Shown here: piece by piece, positions 13,781-17,463 of the stretch
Numbering within the stretch: position 1 is the first letter of the stretch
Layout: every line of letters starts with the position of its first letter
NCBI GenBank assembly: GCA_046706145.1
Contig: JBJKPP010000009.1
Span: forward strand, 1 to 17,463
DNA length: 17,463 nt
Origin: JBJKPP01 sp046706145
Lineage (GTDB): Bacteria; Bacteroidota; Ignavibacteria; Ignavibacteriales; Ignavibacteriaceae
Reading direction: 5' to 3'
Program-made: the position numbers and the translations under genes
The notes under the pieces: model-generated
The model's database searches: none
What the model saw: the letters and a program-made list of their open reading frames with translations, nothing else
What the model was told of the DNA's origin: nothing

Positions 13781-15754
13781 TCAAAATAAGTTCTCTAGTT
13801 TTAATTTAACTCCGCCATATATAGAAAATTGTGCTGACGCATATCCATAAACCTGTTCATAGTATTCGTTCAGCAAATTATCTATTCGTGTGTAAATTTG
13901 AACATAATCCGTTAAAGAATAATTTAAAGATATATTAATTAAAGTATATGAGGTTAGATTAACTCTTACAACAGAATAATCAGGCAAAAAGTCCAGGTCA
14001 TCTCTTTTCCCAACATAAGTCATTTGAACATTTGATGACAATTTATCAATCGGCGTATAATAGATATCCAAAGAAAATTTATTTTTTGGCCTTCTAAGGA
14101 GTGGTTTGTTGTGATAAAGTGGATCCTGTCTTTCGTCTTTTGTGTTTGTGTAAGTATAATTTGCATCGAGTTTCAGGTTTTTAAGGATTCTCATTCCAAA
14201 CTCTGCTTCAATTCCGCTGGTTACAGCTTTATCTATGTTGATGGTTTTATAGTTGTTGTTGGGATCGGAGGCAAATAGATTCTTAAAATTATTCCCGAAA
14301 TAAGTTACAGCAAAACTAATATTTCCGTTTAGTATAAACTGTTCAAAACCTGCATCCCAGCCTGTACTTTCCTCAGGCTTTAAATCTTTGTTGCCATATG
14401 TTGGATCAAAAAGATCATAAAGTGAAGGGGCTTTAAAAGCTGTTCCAAAGGTAGTCTTTAATTTTGTACCTGTTTGCTTAATTAAAAAGGCAGGGGCAAT
14501 TCTATAAGTAATCTTCGAATTGAAAAGCTGATTATTTTCATAACGGATACCAACATTTGCAAACATTGAGTTTTGCAAATTCACTTGGTTTTCCAGATAG
14601 ACTCCATTGGATGTTATGCTGCTTAGTGGTAAGATACTAGTGTAAGGAAAATTATCTGAGTTATAGTAGTAAATTGAATTTGCTGTTTGCCTGTCAGATT
14701 CAAACCCTGCAACTACATTGTAGAAATCTGATATATTCAGATTATTCTGAAATTCAAAGTGATATCTCTTGCCGTTATAAAAACTCCTCGAAAATGCTGG
14801 ATTATAAAGCGTGGAGTCGAAGCTGTAGCCCCTGAAATTTCTAAAAATAGAAAAGCTGATTTTTGAATGAAGCAATTGTCCAAGTGGAATAACATCTGCT
14901 TCGGTTTTAAATGCGTATTCATTTATATGCTGAAGATAAGTAGGATCATCTCCGAAATATCCACCATGCTGGTCTAAGGCGGTATTTGATTTATTGTATC
15001 TATAAAACACATTGAAATTGATTACTTTGCTAAGATCAAGACCAAACCTGGACGTTAAATAGTAGTTTGTTGAACCGTCTTTCTCAGTGTTTCCGTATTT
15101 TTTAGATGCTGCAGAGAATCCATCCGAATGAAATTTGCTGATAGAAACTGAATAGTTAAAAATATTGTAAGAACCATTAAGCGCTGCTCCTGCCTTGTAA
15201 GTATTATATGTTCCACCTTCTGAGTAAAGATCAAGTTTTGGTTTTCCTTGACCTTTTTTAGTAATGATATTTATTACGCCAGAAAGTGCATCTGAACCGT
15301 ACAAGGTACTTTGTGGACCGCGCAAAACTTCAATCCTTTGAATATTATCTGTTGAAAGATTGGAAAAGTCATAGGTATCGGTTGGGTCGTCGGTCATATT
15401 TGCTTCGACGCCATCTATTAAAACCATGGTATAATCTGCATTACCGCCTCGGATGTAAACTGATGACAATTCTCCTGGCCCACCTTGCTGAGTTATTGAG
15501 ACTCCCGGCACATCGTTAAGAAGATCAATTACATTATTATAATTCTTGTCAGCAATTTCCTGGGAATCAATCACAGTTATGGAGTTCGCAATCTCATACG
15601 AGGGAGTTGGATATTTATTAGCTGTAACTACAACTTCGGAAAGTTTATAAATTCCCGATGAATCGGTTTTTTGAACTGTTAGGTTCTGGGAAAATAAAAA
15701 AGCCGGTGAACATAAAATTATAAAAAGAGGAAAAATAGATTTAAAAGAAAACAT
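13781..15754 (-). CDS. btuB: TonB-dependent outer-membrane receptor, BtuB-like (cobalamin uptake)
   Basis: A 657-residue protein. Signal peptide about 1-23 (ends LFSQ). A TonB-box-like stretch SEVVVTAN (about 38-45) is followed by the plug domain with LLNDVPGVSI, SSVYIRGG, MVLIDGVEAN, IQRIEVLRGPQSTLYG and SGVINIITKKG. The 22-stranded barrel follows, with FKAPSLYDLFDP and LKPEESTGWDAGFEQ near its end, and it ends in aromatic Phe as outer-membrane barrels do. Assignment to cobalamin rests on the B12 riboswitch in its leader and on BtuB-like plug sequence. The frame can be extended six codons to a TTG, but AGGAG lies 8 nt before the ATG at 15754, so that is the start. It heads a likely operon with the DUF6580 gene. 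Confidence 0.93.
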   Translation of the reverse strand: MFSFKSIFPLFIILCSPAFLFSQNLTVQKTDSSGIYKLSEVVVTANKYPTPSYEIANSITVIDSQEIADKNYNNVIDLLNDVPGVSITQQGGPGELSSVYIRGGNADYTMVLIDGVEANMTDDPTDTYDFSNLSTDNIQRIEVLRGPQSTLYGSDALSGVINIITKKGQGKPKLDLYSEGGTYNTYKAGAALNGSYNIFNYSVSISKFHSDGFSAASKKYGNTEKDGSTNYYLTSRFGLDLSKVINFNVFYRYNKSNTALDQHGGYFGDDPTYLQHINEYAFKTEADVIPLGQLLHSKISFSIFRNFRGYSFDSTLYNPAFSRSFYNGKRYHFEFQNNLNISDFYNVVAGFESDRQTANSIYYYNSDNFPYTSILPLSSITSNGVYLENQVNLQNSMFANVGIRYENNQLFNSKITYRIAPAFLIKQTGTKLKTTFGTAFKAPSLYDLFDPTYGNKDLKPEESTGWDAGFEQFILNGNISFAVTYFGNNFKNLFASDPNNNYKTINIDKAVTSGIEAEFGMRILKNLKLDANYTYTNTKDERQDPLYHNKPLLRRPKNKFSLDIYYTPIDKLSSNVQMTYVGKRDDLDFLPDYSVVRVNLTSYTLINISLNYSLTDYVQIYTRIDNLLNEYYEQVYGYASAQFSIYGGVKLKLENLF

Positions 15755-15867
15755 AGAAGTTACTCCTGACAAATTTGATTAAGGAAATAACTTCGAAGGG
15801 AGTGGAAAATAAAAACGATTTGTTTTTCAATCATTCCTCGCCTGCGAAGGTTGATTAATTATTTAGC

Positions 15868-16022
15868 TTACGGCAGGTCTCCTGGCTTAAAGCAACGTGC
15901 AGCGCCTTCCCGCTCCATTTTGGGCAGTGGCAACGTGCTGCATTATAGGCTTCGTACAGTTGCGCGGCAGCTCCGGAATTTAACCGGATTCCCTATTCTT
16001 CCCGACTTTATCGGGACACCGT
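15868..16022 (-). promoter_or_regulatory. Cobalamin (B12) riboswitch
   Basis: Read on minus, in order: GGTGTCCCG and GGGAATAGGGAA at the 5' end, a stem-forming TCCGG/CCGGA, GCCGCGCAACTGT, GAAGCC, the conserved GCCACTG (15925-15931), and the B12 box AGCCAGGAGACCTGCCG (15871-15887). This is the full class-I adenosylcobalamin aptamer layout. Expression of the receptor gene should fall when cobalamin is plentiful. The leader between aptamer and Shine-Dalgarno (15755-15867) holds a potential stem (CGAAGGTT at 15845 with AACTTCG at 15789) and an AT-only hairpin, but no clear terminator, so translational control is the likelier mode. Confidence 0.96.
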
Positions 16023-16083
16023 AACTTTTGTAAGAACTAAATTCAAGATAGTATGAATAATCTTAATTTCAAAATTTCGGTAA

Positions 16084-16203
16084 TGTCCTAATTTCACAAA
16101 CTGTATAATAATCTAAACATGTCATTCTGAATTCAATTCAGAATCTGCATTGTTCCATAGATTCCGAATCAAGTTCGGAATGACAAAATATGAAATTAGG
16201 ACA
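16084..16203. mobile_element. MITE-like 120-bp element with 13-bp perfect terminal inverted repeats
   Basis: Ends are TGTCCTAATTTCA (16084-16096) and TGAAATTAGGACA (16191-16203), perfect inverted copies. Inside are TTCTGAATTCAATTCAGAA and ATTCCGAATC-AAG-TTCGGAAT, themselves palindromic and bounded by GTCATTC and GAATGAC, so the whole can fold into one long structure. It has no coding capacity. AAAATTTC occurs a few bases outside both ends (16071-16078 and 16209-16216), but not immediately adjacent, so it is only a doubtful target duplication. Confidence 0.6.
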
Positions 16204-16286
16204 CTACTAAAATTTCCATAAGCAATAATTAGTTTGCTTCCCTTATCACTTTTTAAACTTTAATATTCTTAAATTAATATATTTAC

Positions 16287-16408
16287 TTTACGCACTGTCT
16301 TAATCTTAAATCATAACCTGCCCGTCCGGCAGGCGGGTCTTGTTCTTAATCGAGTCAAAAAAAGAGTAAGATTAAAAGTAAGAGCAAGATTAAGAATTTT
16401 TTGCGTAA
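16287..16408. repeat. Long imperfect inverted repeat with GC-rich internal palindrome
   Basis: Outer arms TTACGCA (16288-16294) and TGCGTAA (16402-16408), then TCTTAATCTT (16298-16307) and AAGATTAAGA (16386-16395). Inside lies CCTGCC / GGCAGG (16317-16333), unusually GC-rich for this DNA, and purine-rich reiterations of AAGATTAA/AAGAGTAAG (about 16363-16395). It ends about 50 nt before the peptidase gene, so that promoter must lie in or right after it. Confidence 0.6.
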
Positions 16409-16456
16409 CATAAGTTAGTAGAACAGTAATTATGTCCGTCAAATTAAGGAGCTGAG

Positions 16457-17463
16457 ATGAAACCCAGAGTTTCCTTTTACGTGTTGCTAATCTTTGTATT
16501 TTTAGTGGGAACTGTTTATCCTCAAGTAGAGCCGGGAAAGAAAGAAGAAAAAGATAGACACACATTCAAAATGATTTATGAGGTGGATGCAACTTCAGTG
16601 AAGAATCAGGCAAGGACCGGAACTTGCTGGGACTTTGCAACAAATTCATTCCTGGAAAGTGAGTTGTTGAGAATGGGAAAGGGAAGATATAATTTGTCGG
16701 AAATGTTTAATGTTAGATATTCGTATCCTTTGAGAGCGGAAAAGTATGTTAGATATCACGGGCATTTTGCTTTTGACGAAGGCGGGCTTGCTCATGATGT
16801 GTTAAAAATTTTTGACACCTACGGTGCTGTTCCATATTCTGTTTACCCTGGCCTTGAGCCTGGCGATACGTTATATGACAATACAGAAATGGATGCTGTT
16901 CTAGATGCTGTGCTGAAAACAATTGTTTCAAGGAAGAAAATCACTCAGCATTATAAAGATTTAGTTAATGCGATATGTGATATTTATCTCGGTAAGGTTC
17001 CTAAAACCTTTGAATACAAAGGGAAAGAATATACTCCGAAGAGTTTTGCAAAGAGTCTTGGAATAAATACAAATGACTATGTCGAAATAACTTCGTTTAC
17101 TCATCATCCATTTTATTCAAAGTTTGTTCTGGAAGTACCGGATAACTGGGAAGATGCAGAATATTACAATGTGCCGCTTGGCGATTTAATTAAGATAATG
17201 AATAATGCTCTTTCAACTGGTTATTCAATCGCCTGGGATGGGGACGTTGACAAGGATAATTTCTACAGAAAAAAAGGATACGCGGTTGTTCCTATTAACG
17301 ATGATGATACTGCAAGCACAGAGCCTGAAAAAGAAAAAGACGTAACACAGGAAATGAGGCAGAAAGCTTACAATGATTACACAACAACAGATGAACATTT
17401 AATGCATATTGTCGGCTTAGCAAAAGACCAGGCAGGTACAACATTTTATTATACGAAAAATTC
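16457..17463 (+). CDS. Exported C1-family cysteine peptidase, bleomycin hydrolase / aminopeptidase C-like (3' end outside window)
   Basis: 335 complete codons before the window ends; the frame is open throughout. Residues 1-22 form a signal peptide (hydrophobic YVLLIFVFLVGTVYP), unlike cytoplasmic PepC and bleomycin hydrolase. The oxyanion-hole Gln51 and nucleophile Cys57 lie in NQARTGTCWDFAT, His317 in LMHIVGLAKD, and Asn335 is the last full codon, followed by TC (a serine codon), giving the expected KNS(W). All triad residues are thus present. GGLAHDVLKIFDTYGAVP matches the family region after the nucleophile helix. It should cleave peptides in the periplasm or outside. AAGGAG stands 5 nt before the ATG, which fixes the start. 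Upstream is only repeat-rich non-coding DNA. Confidence 0.92.
   Translation, partial: MKPRVSFYVLLIFVFLVGTVYPQVEPGKKEEKDRHTFKMIYEVDATSVKNQARTGTCWDFATNSFLESELLRMGKGRYNLSEMFNVRYSYPLRAEKYVRYHGHFAFDEGGLAHDVLKIFDTYGAVPYSVYPGLEPGDTLYDNTEMDAVLDAVLKTIVSRKKITQHYKDLVNAICDIYLGKVPKTFEYKGKEYTPKSFAKSLGINTNDYVEITSFTHHPFYSKFVLEVPDNWEDAEYYNVPLGDLIKIMNNALSTGYSIAWDGDVDKDNFYRKKGYAVVPINDDDTASTEPEKEKDVTQEMRQKAYNDYTTTDEHLMHIVGLAKDQAGTTFYYTKN

Noticed and set aside
15755..15772. TTG start six codons upstream for the BtuB-like receptor
   Set aside because: The Shine-Dalgarno AGGAG lies within this stretch and is well placed for the ATG at 15754.
15990..16020. CCCGA / TCGGG hairpin that could be a terminator
   Set aside because: It is the first stem of the riboswitch aptamer (GGTGTCCCG...CGGGA) and has no T-run on either strand.
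16311..16931. Two minus-strand open frames (16311-16565 and 16749-16931) overlapping the peptidase gene
   Set aside because: They are antisense to a gene with clear catalytic motifs and show composition typical of shadow frames.
1..17463. CRISPR array, tRNA, rRNA, transposase, integrase or phage genes
   Set aside because: None seen. The repeats here are few and palindromic, not arrays with regular spacers, and no cloverleaf or mobile-element protein was recognised.

Overview
The window reads as a chromosomal piece from a low-GC, Gram-negative member of the Bacteroidota/Chlorobi group, most likely an Ignavibacteria-type bacterium. This is inferred from a TonB-dependent receptor behind a B12 riboswitch with a DUF6580-type membrane protein, lipoprotein and Sec signal peptides, and -10 elements of the TAnnTTTG type. 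Unlike many Bacteroidota, several genes also carry strong Shine-Dalgarno sequences. No species can be assigned from the sequence alone.

Layout. (1) 1-2484, minus: 3'-truncated glycoside hydrolase family 2 lipoprotein of the beta-mannosidase / exo-glucosaminidase type. It is absent from a list of complete ORFs because it runs off the window. (2) 2700-7700, minus: two tandemly duplicated small exported HEAT-repeat proteins, a secreted protein of two GH2-type jelly-roll domains without a catalytic domain, then an OmpR-type response regulator and its histidine kinase. The three exported-protein genes share a promoter module with exactly fixed spacing (10-bp direct repeat, then 39 nt to a TAnnTTTG -10). 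I propose that the adjacent two-component system reads an envelope signal and controls these genes; this is the most interesting part of the window. (3) 7833-9770, minus: an ArsR-family repressor, an Old Yellow Enzyme-type ene-reductase and a DoxX membrane protein, with a matching ATCGAT-type operator before arsR and before the reductase. (4) 9874-10587, plus: an exported SIMPL/DUF541 protein, convergent with an MFS exporter on minus (10707-11948). (5) 12357-16022, minus: cobalamin riboswitch, BtuB-like TonB receptor, DUF6580/ECF-S-like membrane protein and a HAD-IIA phosphatase, probably one B12-responsive operon. (6) 16457-17463, plus: 3'-truncated exported C1-family (bleomycin hydrolase/aminopeptidase C-like) cysteine peptidase with its Cys-His-Asn triad.

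Intergenic DNA is rich in small dispersed palindromic elements: two copies of one 26-27 bp perfect hairpin family, a ~200-bp nested inverted-repeat block, a 120-bp MITE-like element with 13-bp perfect terminal inverted repeats, and another ~120-bp long inverted repeat. I see no rRNA, tRNA, CRISPR array, transposase or phage gene.
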